From assembly GCF_000188295.1 (NCBI RefSeq), contig NZ_GL831112.1:947392-973958 (forward strand): DNA of 26,567 bases. The letters run 5' to 3'. The DNA comes from Streptococcus vestibularis ATCC 49124. GTDB lineage: Bacteria > Bacillota > Bacilli > Lactobacillales > Streptococcaceae. The position numbers were made by a program, and so were the translations under genes. The stretch's first letter is position 1; every line of letters starts with the position of its first letter. This document shows positions 1-7,993 of the stretch, one piece after another. The notes beneath the pieces were generated by a model. It saw nothing but the letters and a program-made list of their open reading frames with translations, searched no databases and was not told the DNA's origin.

Positions 1-67
1 CTACAGAAATTATAGAGCCGAAATGGTCTTGTTTTTTTACTATAAATTGCAAGAATAAGCGCAACAT

Positions 68-175
68 TTACTCTAACTCATCCATTAGAGCTTCACAAGG
101 AGTTCTGTAAGATAAATATTTTCGTGGTCGGTGATTGATATCATATAGGGCTTTGTTCAAAGCCTTATCATAAAA
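68..175 (-). pseudogene. C-terminal remnant of an IS30-family transposase
   Basis: Reading the minus strand from about 175 down to a TAA at 68-70 gives about 35 in-frame residues that end like IS30-family transposases, including INHRPRKYL and TPCEALMDE. The frame is closed by a stop at 182-184, so the rest of the transposase is gone. The bases just past the stop (about 45-67, GCGCTTATTCTTGCAAT read on the minus strand) resemble the end region of IS30-type elements, so the remnant may keep one IS end. No second end is visible in the window. The family call is from remembered motifs; that it is dead is clear from the sequence. Confidence 0.75.
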
Positions 176-485
176 ACACAGCTAATAGGATAATCAACTG
201 TGTTTACATAAATAAATTTCTGTTATTTTTGATGGTAATTCAATATATAATATATGTTTCTTTATCATAGATAAAAGACTCATAAAGTCTTTGGGAATCA
301 CTGTAGAGAAAGATTTCTTGAACTACAAAAAAAGGAGAGCTAATGCTATTTTGAACTTTTTGTTTATTTTGCTAGCTTGTCTCGAGAAAAAGGGACTTAA
401 TTTACTATAATTTTGTCTCATTACATACCCCCCATATAGTTTCTACTTTCATATCATGAAAATCCTTATACCTAAGGCGTCTTCG
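176..485. other. Intergenic AT-rich stretch, no gene seen
   Basis: Between the IS30 remnant and the lplA promoter I find no ORF with a start, a ribosome binding site and useful length. A small hairpin lies at 274-292 (AAAGACT, five-base loop, AGTCTTT) without a T-run. An AAAGGAG followed by ATG near 331-345 opens a reading frame of only three codons. The stretch looks like decayed DNA left beside the IS fragment. Confidence 0.5.
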
Positions 486-491
486 TGTACT

Positions 492-519
492 TTGTCACCG
501 TTTTCCTTTATAATATAAG
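492..519 (+). promoter_or_regulatory. Probable lplA promoter
   Basis: TTGTCA at 492-497 and TATAAG at 514-519 are 16 bp apart. An overlapping TATAAT at 509-514 is a better hexamer but sits only 11 bp from that -35. The AAGAGGAG ribosome binding site follows at about 530-537. Confidence 0.5.
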
Positions 520-543
520 TATCACATTACAAGAGGAGACCTC

Positions 544-1533
544 ATGAAATATATCGTAAACACATCAAATGATCCTGCCTATAATATTGCTTTGGAAGCC
601 TATGCCTTTCGTGAATTGGTAAATGAAGATGAATTGTTCATTCTTTGGATTAACCGTCCAGCTATCATTGTTGGTAAACACCAAAATACCATTCAAGAGA
701 TTAACAAAGAATATACAGATACTCATGGTATCAAGGTCGTTCGTCGTTTATCTGGTGGTGGCGCTGTTTATCACGATTTGAACAACCTCAACTATACTAT
801 CATCTCTAACAAGGCAGATGAAGGAGCATTTGACTTTAAGACTTTCTCTCAACCGGTAATCGCAACACTTGCTGATTTGGGAGTTAAAGCTGAATTTACC
901 GGTCGAAATGACCTTGAAATCGATGGTAAAAAGTTCTGTGGAAATGCTCAAGCTTACTATAAAGGTCGTATGATGCACCATGGTTGCTTGCTTTTTGACG
1001 TTGATATGTCGGTTCTTGGCCAAGCCCTTAAAGTCAGCAAAGACAAAATTGAATCAAAAGGTGTTAAATCTGTACGAGCTCGTGTGACAAATATTGTAGA
1101 CGAATTGCCAGAAAAAATCACTGTAAATGAATTCTCAGATAAAATCTTGGAAAAAATGAAAGAATTCTACCCAGAAATGACTGAATATGTCCTTTCTGAA
1201 TACGAATTGACTAAGATTCAAGATTCTTATGAGAAACAATTCAATACCTGGGATTGGACTTACGGACAGTCGCCAGAATACACAGTAGAGCGTAACGTTC
1301 GTTACCCAGCAGGTAAGATTTCTACCTATGCAAATGTTGAGAATTCAATTATCAAATCTGTTAAGATCTACGGAGATTTCTTTGGTATTGGAGATGTATC
1401 TGATATTGAAGAGCTGCTGGTCGGTGTACCTTACGAGTACGAAGATGTCTTGGCCAAACTCAAAACCATTGACACAACACATTATTTCTCACGTATGACA
1501 ACCGAGGAGGTTGCAAAAGCTATCGTAGCTTAA
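544..1533 (+). CDS. lplA: Lipoate-protein ligase A
   Basis: Attaches lipoate, through lipoyl-AMP, to a lysine of lipoyl domains such as the E2 subunits of 2-oxoacid dehydrogenases or GcvH; a cytoplasmic enzyme for using scavenged lipoate. The 329-aa length fits the E. coli LplA type with a C-terminal accessory domain. The family motif RRLSGGGAVYHD is at residues 67-78, and NDLEIDGKKFCGNAQ at about 122-136 carries the conserved active-site lysine region. The ATG is preceded by AAGAGGAG at a normal distance. It is a single-gene unit with its own promoter and a terminator just after the stop; no lipoylated substrate gene is in the window. It points rightward toward the dif site, as expected for the left replichore. 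Confidence 0.93.
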   Translation: MKYIVNTSNDPAYNIALEAYAFRELVNEDELFILWINRPAIIVGKHQNTIQEINKEYTDTHGIKVVRRLSGGGAVYHDLNNLNYTIISNKADEGAFDFKTFSQPVIATLADLGVKAEFTGRNDLEIDGKKFCGNAQAYYKGRMMHHGCLLFDVDMSVLGQALKVSKDKIESKGVKSVRARVTNIVDELPEKITVNEFSDKILEKMKEFYPEMTEYVLSEYELTKIQDSYEKQFNTWDWTYGQSPEYTVERNVRYPAGKISTYANVENSIIKSVKIYGDFFGIGDVSDIEELLVGVPYEYEDVLAKLKTIDTTHYFSRMTTEEVAKAIVA

Positions 1534-1543
1534 TCATTATTTG

Positions 1544-1577
1544 AACAATCTGGATATAACTCCAGGTTGTTTTTTCT
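1544..1577 (+). terminator. Terminator of lplA
   Basis: AACAATCTGGA (1544-1554), loop TATAAC, and TCCAGGTTGTT (1561-1571) form an 11-bp stem with one G-U pair, followed by a T-run. It starts 11 bases after the lplA stop. Confidence 0.85.
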
Positions 1578-1737
1578 TTGGTGAGTTTTTATATTGTCTA
1601 AAGTAAACTTTAAATAATTTCCAGAATCAAATTCATATGATACTCGGAAAGTTCCTTTATGATTGACTAAGTTAGTCATTTTATAAAATAGGCCAACGAA
1701 CCTAAAAAGCCCATATAAGAGAAAAATACCCCACAAC

Positions 1738-1768
1738 ATCTTTCCGAAAAACTGTAATTTTCTTGAAA
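1738..1768 (+). other. dif(SL) site for chromosome dimer resolution
   Basis: A 31-bp stretch with arms CTTTCCGAAAA and ATTTTCTTGAAA around a short centre closely matches the streptococcal/lactococcal dif(SL) site as I remember it. It lies 53 bp upstream of xerS, which is where dif(SL) is known to lie in streptococci and lactococci. XerS acting with FtsK resolves chromosome dimers here, so it marks the replication terminus. Gene polarity agrees: lplA points toward it from the left and the long minus-strand block points toward it from the right. The match is from memory, not a search. Confidence 0.85.
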
Positions 1769-1791
1769 GAAATATGAGGGTGTGATATACT
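1763..1791 (+). promoter_or_regulatory. xerS promoter overlapping dif(SL)
   Basis: TTGAAA (1763-1768) and TATACT (1786-1791) are exactly 17 bp apart, and TGA directly before the -10 makes it an extended -10. The -35 hexamer is the last six bases of the dif site, so XerS bound at dif would compete with RNA polymerase. A GGAG sits at about 1808-1811 before the ATG at 1822. Confidence 0.7.
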
Positions 1792-1821
1792 TCTATTAAG
1801 TAATTATGGAGAATAAAATTA

Positions 1822-2891
1822 ATGAAACGTGAACTCTTACTAGAAAAAATTGAAGAATACAAATCTCTTATGCCTTGGTTTGTTTTGGAGTATTATCAAT
1901 CTAAACTATCGGTACCGTATTCTTTCACGACCTTATATGAATATCTCAAGGAATATAAACGCTTTTTTGACTGGTTGATTGATTCAGATATTTCGGATAC
2001 TGATGATATTGCCTCAATTGATATCAAAACCTTGGAAAATCTAACTAAAAAAGATATGGAATCGTTTGTCCTCTATCTACGTGAACGTCCATCTTTAAAT
2101 ACCTATTCAAAGAAACAGGGTGTCTCTCAAACAACCATTAATCGTACGATTTCAGCTCTATCTAGTCTCTATAAGTATTTAACCGAAGAGGTCGAGGGTC
2201 CTGACGGTGAGCCTTATTTCTATCGTAACGTCATGAAAAAATTTCGACTAAGAAAAAGAAAGAAACCTTGGCTGCACGTGCTGAGAATATCAAACAAAAA
2301 CTTTTTCTAGGCGATGAAACCATGGAATTCCTTGATTATGTAGAAAATGAATATGAAGTCAAGCTCTCAAATCGTGCTAAATCTTCGTTTTATAAGAATA
2401 AGGAGCGTGATTTAGCTATCATTGCATTGCTGCTGGCTTCAGGCGTTCGACTATCTGAGGCTGTTAATCTAGACCTTAAAGATATAAATTTAAAAATGAT
2501 GGTCATTGACGTCACTCGAAAAGGTGGCAAACGGGACTCCGTTAATGTGGCGAGTTTTGCAAGACCCTATCTTGAAAATTATCTTAGCATACGTGATAAA
2601 CGCTATAAGGCTGAAAAGCAAGACGTTGCCCTATTTTTAACAGAATATCGAGGGGTTCCAAACCGTATCGATGCTTCAAGTATCGAAAAAATGGTTGCTA
2701 AGTATTCTCAGGATTTCAAGATTCGTGTTACTCCCCACAAACTACGCCATACTCTGGCAACACGTCTTTATGATGCTACTAAGTCTCAAGTTTTAGTTAG
2801 TCATCAACTTGGTCATGCTTCCACTCAGGTCACTGATCTTTACACCCATATTGTAAATGATGAGCAAAAAAATGCTCTAGATAATTTATAA
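1822..2891 (+). pseudogene. xerS: Tyrosine recombinase XerS, broken by a single-base frameshift
   Basis: XerS is the single tyrosine recombinase that resolves chromosome dimers at dif(SL) in streptococci and lactococci. The N-terminal SAM-like DNA-binding part (residues 1-140) is read from ATG 1822. In the A6 run at 2236-2241 one base is missing, and the first frame then runs to a stop at 2308-2310. Adding one A restores a protein of exactly 356 aa, the usual XerS length. The catalytic residues are all intact in the second frame (composite numbering): R210 in GVRLSEA, K234 in TRKGGK, H306 and R309 in HKLRH, H332 in QLGHAS, and Y341 in DLYTH. The lesion is therefore recent, a strain polymorphism or a homopolymer sequencing error. 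The downstream half has a TTG (2268) but no convincing ribosome binding site. It is the neighbour of its own target site. Confidence 0.9.
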
Positions 2892-3013
2892 TTAACCCAT
2901 CATAACCATTCCTATTTGGCTTGATTATTTTTATTTTACATAAATTTAATTATATCAAACTAATTTTATTCACGATTGTTAACAAAACTAAAATTATGTA
3001 AATGATTGTGAAC

Positions 3014-3049
3014 AAAAACAAACTCTCCTTCATGGAAAGCTTGTTTTTT
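3014..3049. terminator. Bidirectional terminator between xerS and pepN
   Basis: AAAAACAAACTCTCC (3014-3028), loop TTCAT, and GGAAAGCTTGTTTTT (3034-3048) form a long stem with two mismatches, flanked by an A-run on the left and a T-run on the right. It could therefore serve the convergent xerS and pepN transcripts. Confidence 0.65.
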
Positions 3050-3052
3050 ATA

Positions 3053-5593
3053 TTAATAATCTTTAAGAGCTGATTCAACCGCAGCTTTTTCTTTTTCAAT
3101 CAAGTCTACGCGTGCAGCAATTGTTTTAATTCCCATCAAGATATTGCGTTCCAAGGCTTTGTCACTTGTTTGTGGCTCGAAGAATGCAATATATTGGTCA
3201 AGACGTTCTTGTGTTTTAAAGATTCCTGCTGGGATATTAACAAAGCTATCAAAGCTCATATCACCACCAAGGGCTGCTTTAATCCACTCCCAGTTTTCTT
3301 TAGCCCAATTCCAAACGGTTTCTTGAGCAAAAGATTTGCTGAGGAAGTTCATATACCATAGATACAAATCTTGCGGTTTAACAACGTTTTTATCTTTAAG
3401 TTTACCTAGTACGTAGTCAAGACCTTCTTGATTTTTAAGGTATGAAAGTGCTTGAGTCAATTGACGACGGAAGTTACTGTCGTTTGTTGCTACGTATGCA
3501 TTAACATACTCTTCAACAAGAGAAAGACTGTTTTCTTGTTTCATTTGGTTGATGAGGACAAGGCCACGGACACTTGCTGGAATACTTTCGATGTTTTCTT
3601 TATGGGCTTGGAAAACACTTGCGGCTGCAAGGACTGTTGGTTGATAGTCTGCTTGAATCAAGTAGCTAAGAGCTGTTTGACGGACCATTTCATCTTCATC
3701 AGACTCTCCTTCTTTGGCATCGAAACCAAGGCGTTCAAAGTCATTTTGGAATTGACGACATACTAAGGCTTTATAATGCACTTCTGTTTCTGTATCTTCA
3801 TCGATAAAGCGTTTCAAACCAGCAAGGATTTGAGATTTAGCTTGAGCAATCAAGAAGCTTTCTTCCTTTTCGACAAGATCAAGAAGAGCAACTAGGCTTG
3901 CATACGAGATACGTCCACTTTCCGCTAGAAGACGACGTTCTTGTAAAATTTGAAGTTTACTTACAGTATCAAGGTTTGCAAAATCTTCTAAGATATTGTC
4001 CAAGAGTTGTCCTTGATAGTCTGTGATGTAATGTGCTGTATTAGCTGTATTAAGACGGAGAGTTCCACTATTTTCGGTAGCAAGCTGGCTATAATTTGGA
4101 ATCTCAATACGCTCTTCTGAAAGTGTATCTGGAAGCCTATTCCAGTTTGTATTCAATGGAATCTCCCAAAGACGTCCTTTGTCTTCATGTTCACCAATAA
4201 AGAATTGTTTTTGACTAAGGATAAGCGTATCATCAACAACTTCTGCACTAACCACAGGGTAACCTGGTTGCTCTAACCATGTATCCATGAAGCTAGAAAC
4301 ATCCTTACCTGAAGCATCCGAAAGAGCATTCCAAAGGTCACGTCCAACAGTATTGTTATATTGGTGTTTTTCAAAGTAAGCTTTAAGCCCTTTGGCAAAG
4401 GCTTCATCGCCCAACCAACGGCGGAGCATATGCATAAGACGGCTACCTTTGGCATAAACAATAGCACTATCAAAGAGGGTATTAATCTCGTCTGGATGAT
4501 TAACTTCCATGTGGACGGACTGTACTCCGTCTGTTGCGTCACGTTGAAGAGCATGAGGCACACCAGTTGTTTGGAAATCTTCAAAGATGTTCCAGCTTGG
4601 TTCAATAGCATCCACTGAAACATACTCCATCATGTTGGCAAAACTTTCGTTAAGCCATAAATCATCCCACCATTTCATGGTAACAAGGTTACCGAACCAT
4701 TGGTGAGCCAATTCGTGGGCAACAACAAGGGCAACTTGTTGGCGGCTTTCAGCTGAGCTATTTTCATCTACAAGGAGGTAAACTTCACGATAGGTAACGA
4801 GACCCCAGTTTTCCATGGCACCCGCTGAGAAGTCAGGAAGAGCAAGGTGGTATGATAATGGGATAGGATACTTGACTTGGAAGTAGTCTTCATAGAAGTC
4901 GATGACACGAACGGCAATATCAAGAGCGAAGTCGACGCTATTTTCTGCTTGTGCAACTGTAGCGAAGACACCAACTTCAGTGCCATTTTGTGTTTTGGCT
5001 GTTTTACCCTGGAGAGCACCGAAACCAAAGGCGAGAAGGTATGTTGACATGCGAGGTGTTGTCTCAAATGTCCAAACTCCAGTTTCCTCACGCAAATGGC
5101 TATTGATTTCTGGCATGTTTGACAAGGCAGTATCGCCTTCTTCAGCGTCAAATTTCAATGAGAGATCAAAAGTCGCTTTTGCTTCTGGTTCATCAACAGA
5201 AGGAAAAGCTTCACGGGCGAAATGAGATTCAAACTGTGTTGAAATAATTTCCTTCTTTTCACCATTGTAAGTGTAATATGATGGATAAATACCAGTCATA
5301 TTATCTGTGATGCGGCCAGAAAATTCGATGAACATTGTTAGAACCCCAGTTTCTGGGAGTTCAATATGGAAAGCCTCATTGGCATCATCCATTTGGAAGT
5401 TCAAGGATTCATTATCCAAGAGAACTGAATTAATGGTAAGGTCTTTTTGGTGAAGGGAGATGTGATTATCAAAGGCTTCACCTGTAATGGCAACATTCCC
5501 TGTAAAGGTCTTTTCAGAACGATTAATGTCCAAGAAAAGATTGTAATTTTCAGGGATGAAACTTTCGATAAAACGAGCAACAGATGCTGTCAT
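3053..5593 (-). CDS. pepN: Aminopeptidase N (M1 family, PepN)
   Basis: Broad-specificity cytosolic zinc aminopeptidase that removes N-terminal residues from peptides; in dairy streptococci it is a main step in using casein-derived peptides. The 846-aa length is typical of lactic-acid-bacterial PepN. The exopeptidase motif GAMEN is at 258-262. The zinc site HELAHQWFGNLVT has H293, E294 and H297, and the third ligand E316 lies in NESFAN. There is no signal peptide, as expected for a cytosolic enzyme. The ATG is preceded by TAGGAGT. It is a single-gene unit, with the phoU terminator upstream and its own terminator downstream. A perfect inverted repeat in the leader (5622-5651) may be an operator. 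Confidence 0.96.
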   Translation of the reverse strand: MTASVARFIESFIPENYNLFLDINRSEKTFTGNVAITGEAFDNHISLHQKDLTINSVLLDNESLNFQMDDANEAFHIELPETGVLTMFIEFSGRITDNMTGIYPSYYTYNGEKKEIISTQFESHFAREAFPSVDEPEAKATFDLSLKFDAEEGDTALSNMPEINSHLREETGVWTFETTPRMSTYLLAFGFGALQGKTAKTQNGTEVGVFATVAQAENSVDFALDIAVRVIDFYEDYFQVKYPIPLSYHLALPDFSAGAMENWGLVTYREVYLLVDENSSAESRQQVALVVAHELAHQWFGNLVTMKWWDDLWLNESFANMMEYVSVDAIEPSWNIFEDFQTTGVPHALQRDATDGVQSVHMEVNHPDEINTLFDSAIVYAKGSRLMHMLRRWLGDEAFAKGLKAYFEKHQYNNTVGRDLWNALSDASGKDVSSFMDTWLEQPGYPVVSAEVVDDTLILSQKQFFIGEHEDKGRLWEIPLNTNWNRLPDTLSEERIEIPNYSQLATENSGTLRLNTANTAHYITDYQGQLLDNILEDFANLDTVSKLQILQERRLLAESGRISYASLVALLDLVEKEESFLIAQAKSQILAGLKRFIDEDTETEVHYKALVCRQFQNDFERLGFDAKEGESDEDEMVRQTALSYLIQADYQPTVLAAASVFQAHKENIESIPASVRGLVLINQMKQENSLSLVEEYVNAYVATNDSNFRRQLTQALSYLKNQEGLDYVLGKLKDKNVVKPQDLYLWYMNFLSKSFAQETVWNWAKENWEWIKAALGGDMSFDSFVNIPAGIFKTQERLDQYIAFFEPQTSDKALERNILMGIKTIAARVDLIEKEKAAVESALKDY

Positions 5594-5621
5594 ACGTATA
5601 TACTCCTAATCTAACTTTTCG

Positions 5622-5651
5622 TATCGAAACAGACTGACAAATGTTTCGATA
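5622..5651. repeat. Perfect 10-bp inverted repeat in the pepN leader
   Basis: TATCGAAACA (5622-5631) and TGTTTCGATA (5642-5651) are perfect reverse complements with a 10-bp spacer, so their centres are 20 bp or about two helical turns apart. This suits a dimeric DNA-binding regulator. There is no T-run after it, so it is not a terminator. I recognise no named box. It lies about 30 bp upstream of the pepN ATG. Confidence 0.75.
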
Positions 5652-5660
5652 TTAGACTCT

Positions 5661-5700
5661 TTTACAAAAGAAAAGGGTCTGAATTATTTAATACAGACCC
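5661..5700 (-). terminator. Terminator of the pst-phoU operon
   Basis: On the minus strand GGGTCTG and CAGACCC (5694-5700 and 5675-5681) form a perfect 7-bp stem, followed by TTTTCTTTTG. It begins 26 bases after the phoU stop. Confidence 0.8.
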
Positions 5701-5726
5701 ATTATAACATAGATTGGAAGCTTTGC

Positions 5727-6383
5727 CTACAGTTCAATGATTTTACCAGATTTGAGGTAGACAACCCACTCGCAGAGATTGCGGGCATAGTCGCCGATAC
5801 GTTCCAAATACATAAGTACTTGGAAATATTCTTTGGCAGCGAAGGCAGCATCAGGATTCTTACGAACACCTTCTACTGTCATGGCCTGAATATCACGGAA
5901 ATAGTTATCAATGATTTCATCTGAAGCTGCGATTTCATAAGCGCGTTGTTCGTCACTGTTCAAGTAAACATCTAGAGCATCCTCGACCATGTGGCGAACT
6001 GCTTTCCCCATTTTCTTGATTTCAGCTTCAATTTCAGTTATCCGTTCTTCACCTTTAATGCGGATGGTTGCTTTAGCGACAGCAACGGCATGGTCACCCA
6101 TACGCTCAACGTCGCTAGATGCTTTAAGTGCGGTGATAACTGTACGCAAATCACTTGATACAGGTTGCTGTAGAGCAATAATTTCAAGTGATTTTTTCTC
6201 AAGTTTGGTTTCGTAGTTATTGATGATTTCGTCATTTTCAATAACTTCCTTAGCCAAATCACGATCATGGCTGATAAAGGCACGTACAGCTTTCTTAAGC
6301 TGAGCTGCAACCTCTGTACCCATAGCGTAAAATTGGTTGTGGAGTTTTTCTAATTCTTCTTCGAAGGGTGTTCGTAACATCAT
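5727..6383 (-). CDS. phoU: Phosphate-transport system regulator PhoU
   Basis: PhoU connects the Pst phosphate importer to its two-component sensor and dampens phosphate uptake or signalling when phosphate is plentiful. The 218-aa protein is the standard length and consists of two similar three-helix halves, with repeated E/D-rich metal-binding stretches such as DVERMGDHAVAVAK and LERIGDYARNLCEW. It is the last gene of the pst operon, 25 bp after pstB2. The AAAGGA before it lies about 18 nt from the first ATG, which is unusually far, so initiation may be weak or coupled to pstB2. Two ATGs in a row (6383 and 6380) are equally possible starts. Confidence 0.95.
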   Translation of the reverse strand: MMLRTPFEEELEKLHNQFYAMGTEVAAQLKKAVRAFISHDRDLAKEVIENDEIINNYETKLEKKSLEIIALQQPVSSDLRTVITALKASSDVERMGDHAVAVAKATIRIKGEERITEIEAEIKKMGKAVRHMVEDALDVYLNSDEQRAYEIAASDEIIDNYFRDIQAMTVEGVRKNPDAAFAAKEYFQVLMYLERIGDYARNLCEWVVYLKSGKIIEL

Positions 6384-6408
6384 AATTATTTTAGTAATCT
6401 GTCCTTTC

Positions 6409-7167
6409 TTAACCGAATTTACCGGTAATATAATCTTCTGTTTCTTTATGTTGTGGATTTAGGAACATGTCTTTTGTTGATGAATACTCAATGAGTTCTC
6501 CATCGAGGAAAAAGGTGGTTCGTTGTGAGATGCGGCTTGCCTGTTGCATAGAACGTGTGACTAATAGCAAGGTGTATTGGTCTTTAAGGTTATATAGGGT
6601 CTCCTCAATTTTACCAGCGGAGATAGGGTCGAGGGCTGAGGTTGGTTCATCAAGAAGGATAACCTTTGGAGATGTAGCAAGAACCCGTGCAATACAGACA
6701 CGTTGCTGTTGTCCTCCTGAAAGTCCAAGCGCTGAGTCATGGAGACGGTCTTTGACCTCTTCCCAGATTGAAGCACCTTTTAGTGACTCTTCTACTGCTT
6801 TGTCAAGGACAGTCTTATCTTTGATTCCATTGATACGAAGGCCATAAACCACGTTTTCATAGATAGACATTGGAAAAGGATTGGGTTGTTGGAAGACCAT
6901 TCCGATTTCTTTACGGAGTTCAACGGTATCTGTTCGAGGACTGTAGACATTGTGACCATTGTAGGAAACAGCACCAGTAAGTGTCCACTCGGGGTTTAAA
7001 TCTCCCATTCGGTTGATAGAGCGGAGCAGGGTTGATTTCCCGGATCCTGAAGGACCGATAAGGGCCGTGATTTCATTTGGATAGAAATCCATTGTCACAT
7101 TATTGAGGGCTTTTTTCTTATTGAAATACACCGATAAATCATTAATTGAAATGATAGGTTCAGTCAT
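6409..7167 (-). CDS. pstB2: Phosphate ABC transporter ATPase PstB2
   Basis: One of two PstB ATPases that power phosphate import through PstC/PstA; a cytoplasmic protein at the membrane face. It is 252 aa. The Walker A motif GPSGSGKS is at 38-45, the signature LSGGQ at 149-153, and the Walker B end LLDEP has catalytic E174. The switch (H-loop) position reads VTRSMQQ, so the usual His is Arg205; PstB1 keeps His there. The pair may thus work as an asymmetric heterodimer. The ATG follows AAAGGAG and the gene starts 12 bp after pstB1 ends. Confidence 0.95.
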   Translation of the reverse strand: MTEPIISINDLSVYFNKKKALNNVTMDFYPNEITALIGPSGSGKSTLLRSINRMGDLNPEWTLTGAVSYNGHNVYSPRTDTVELRKEIGMVFQQPNPFPMSIYENVVYGLRINGIKDKTVLDKAVEESLKGASIWEEVKDRLHDSALGLSGGQQQRVCIARVLATSPKVILLDEPTSALDPISAGKIEETLYNLKDQYTLLLVTRSMQQASRISQRTTFFLDGELIEYSSTKDMFLNPQHKETEDYITGKFG

Positions 7168-7179
7168 GAGTGCTCCTTT

Positions 7180-7983
7180 CTATCCAAAACGTCCTGATAC
7201 ATAGTCATTGGTCGACTGTAGGGCAGCGTCTTGGAAGATTTTCTTGGTTTCATCATATTCGATAAGATCACCAAGGTAGAAGAATGCTGTATAATCACTA
7301 GCACGCGCTGCTTGTTGCATATTGTGCGTCACGATGATAATAGAGTAATCTTCCTTAAGTTCAAACATGGTCTCTTCGAGCTGCATAGTAGCTACAGGGT
7401 CCAATGAAGCTGCAGGTTCGTCCATGAGGAGAATCTGCGGTTTCACGGCAATAGCTCTTGCAATACAAAGACGTTGTTGCTGACCACCTGAAAGGGTAAA
7501 GGCAGATTTATGAAGGTCATCTTTAACTTGATCCCAAAGTCCAGCTTGCTTAAGTGATGTTTCAACAATCTCGTCCAAGGTTTGCTTATCTCTTACACCT
7601 TTACGTTCGTGAGCAAAGGTGATATTTCTGTAAATAGACTTGGCGAATGGATTTGGACGTTGGAAAACCATTCCAATATGTTTACGCATTTCATAAACAT
7701 TGATATTACTTGCATTGACATCGACGCCTTGATAAAGGATTTGTCCAGTAACCTTAGCAATATCAATCGTATCATTCATACGGTTTAGGCTACGAAGAAA
7801 GGTTGATTTCCCGCATCCTGAAGGGCCAATAAGAGCTGTGATTTTATTTTTCTCGAATTGCATGTCAATGCCTTTGATGGCTTCTTTTTGACCATAGTAG
7901 ACATGCAAGTCCTTTGTTTCAAGAGCGAGCTCCTTCTCTGGGAAGGTAATAATATGACGCTCGTCCCAATTATATTTTGTCAT
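7180..7983 (-). CDS. pstB1: Phosphate ABC transporter ATPase PstB1
   Basis: ATPase subunit of the Pst high-affinity phosphate importer. The 267-aa protein has Walker A GPSGCGKST (53-61), signature LSGGQ (164-168), Walker B LLMDEP with catalytic E189, and the H-loop VTHNMQQ with H220, so all ATPase residues are present. The D-loop region reads PAASLDP rather than the common PTSALDP. It carries an N-terminal extension of about 15 residues compared with PstB2. The ATG follows AAAGGAG, 10 bp after the pstA stop. Confidence 0.95.
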   Translation of the reverse strand: MTKYNWDERHIITFPEKELALETKDLHVYYGQKEAIKGIDMQFEKNKITALIGPSGCGKSTFLRSLNRMNDTIDIAKVTGQILYQGVDVNASNINVYEMRKHIGMVFQRPNPFAKSIYRNITFAHERKGVRDKQTLDEIVETSLKQAGLWDQVKDDLHKSAFTLSGGQQQRLCIARAIAVKPQILLMDEPAASLDPVATMQLEETMFELKEDYSIIIVTHNMQQAARASDYTAFFYLGDLIEYDETKKIFQDAALQSTNDYVSGRFG

Positions 7984-7993
7984 GATAACTCCT

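Noticed and set aside
492..514. lplA promoter with TTGTCA and TATAAT
   Set aside because: The spacing is 11 bp, too short; the overlapping TATAAG at 514-519 gives 16 bp.
1530..1862. Minus-strand 110-codon ORF across the dif region
   Set aside because: It runs through the lplA terminator, dif(SL) and the xerS promoter and start, and has no convincing ribosome binding site. A stretch of it looks protein-like, so a remnant cannot be fully excluded.
2236..2245. Programmed -1 frameshifting in xerS
   Set aside because: In the reading frame the bases are ATG-AAA-AAA-TTT; no heptamer of the X-XXY-YYZ form lies in phase, and XerS relatives are read in one frame.
2936..3002. TTTACATAA / TTATGTAAA inverted pair, and a similar ATTATGTAAA near 26529
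   Set aside because: The words are short and very AT-rich and expected by chance in such spacers; I see no linked structure.
6378..6411. Non-ATG start (ATT) for phoU nearer to AAAGGA
   Set aside because: The frame is open, but the ATT is only 3 nt after the ribosome binding site and other rare codons are no better placed; the ATG pair remains the simplest choice.
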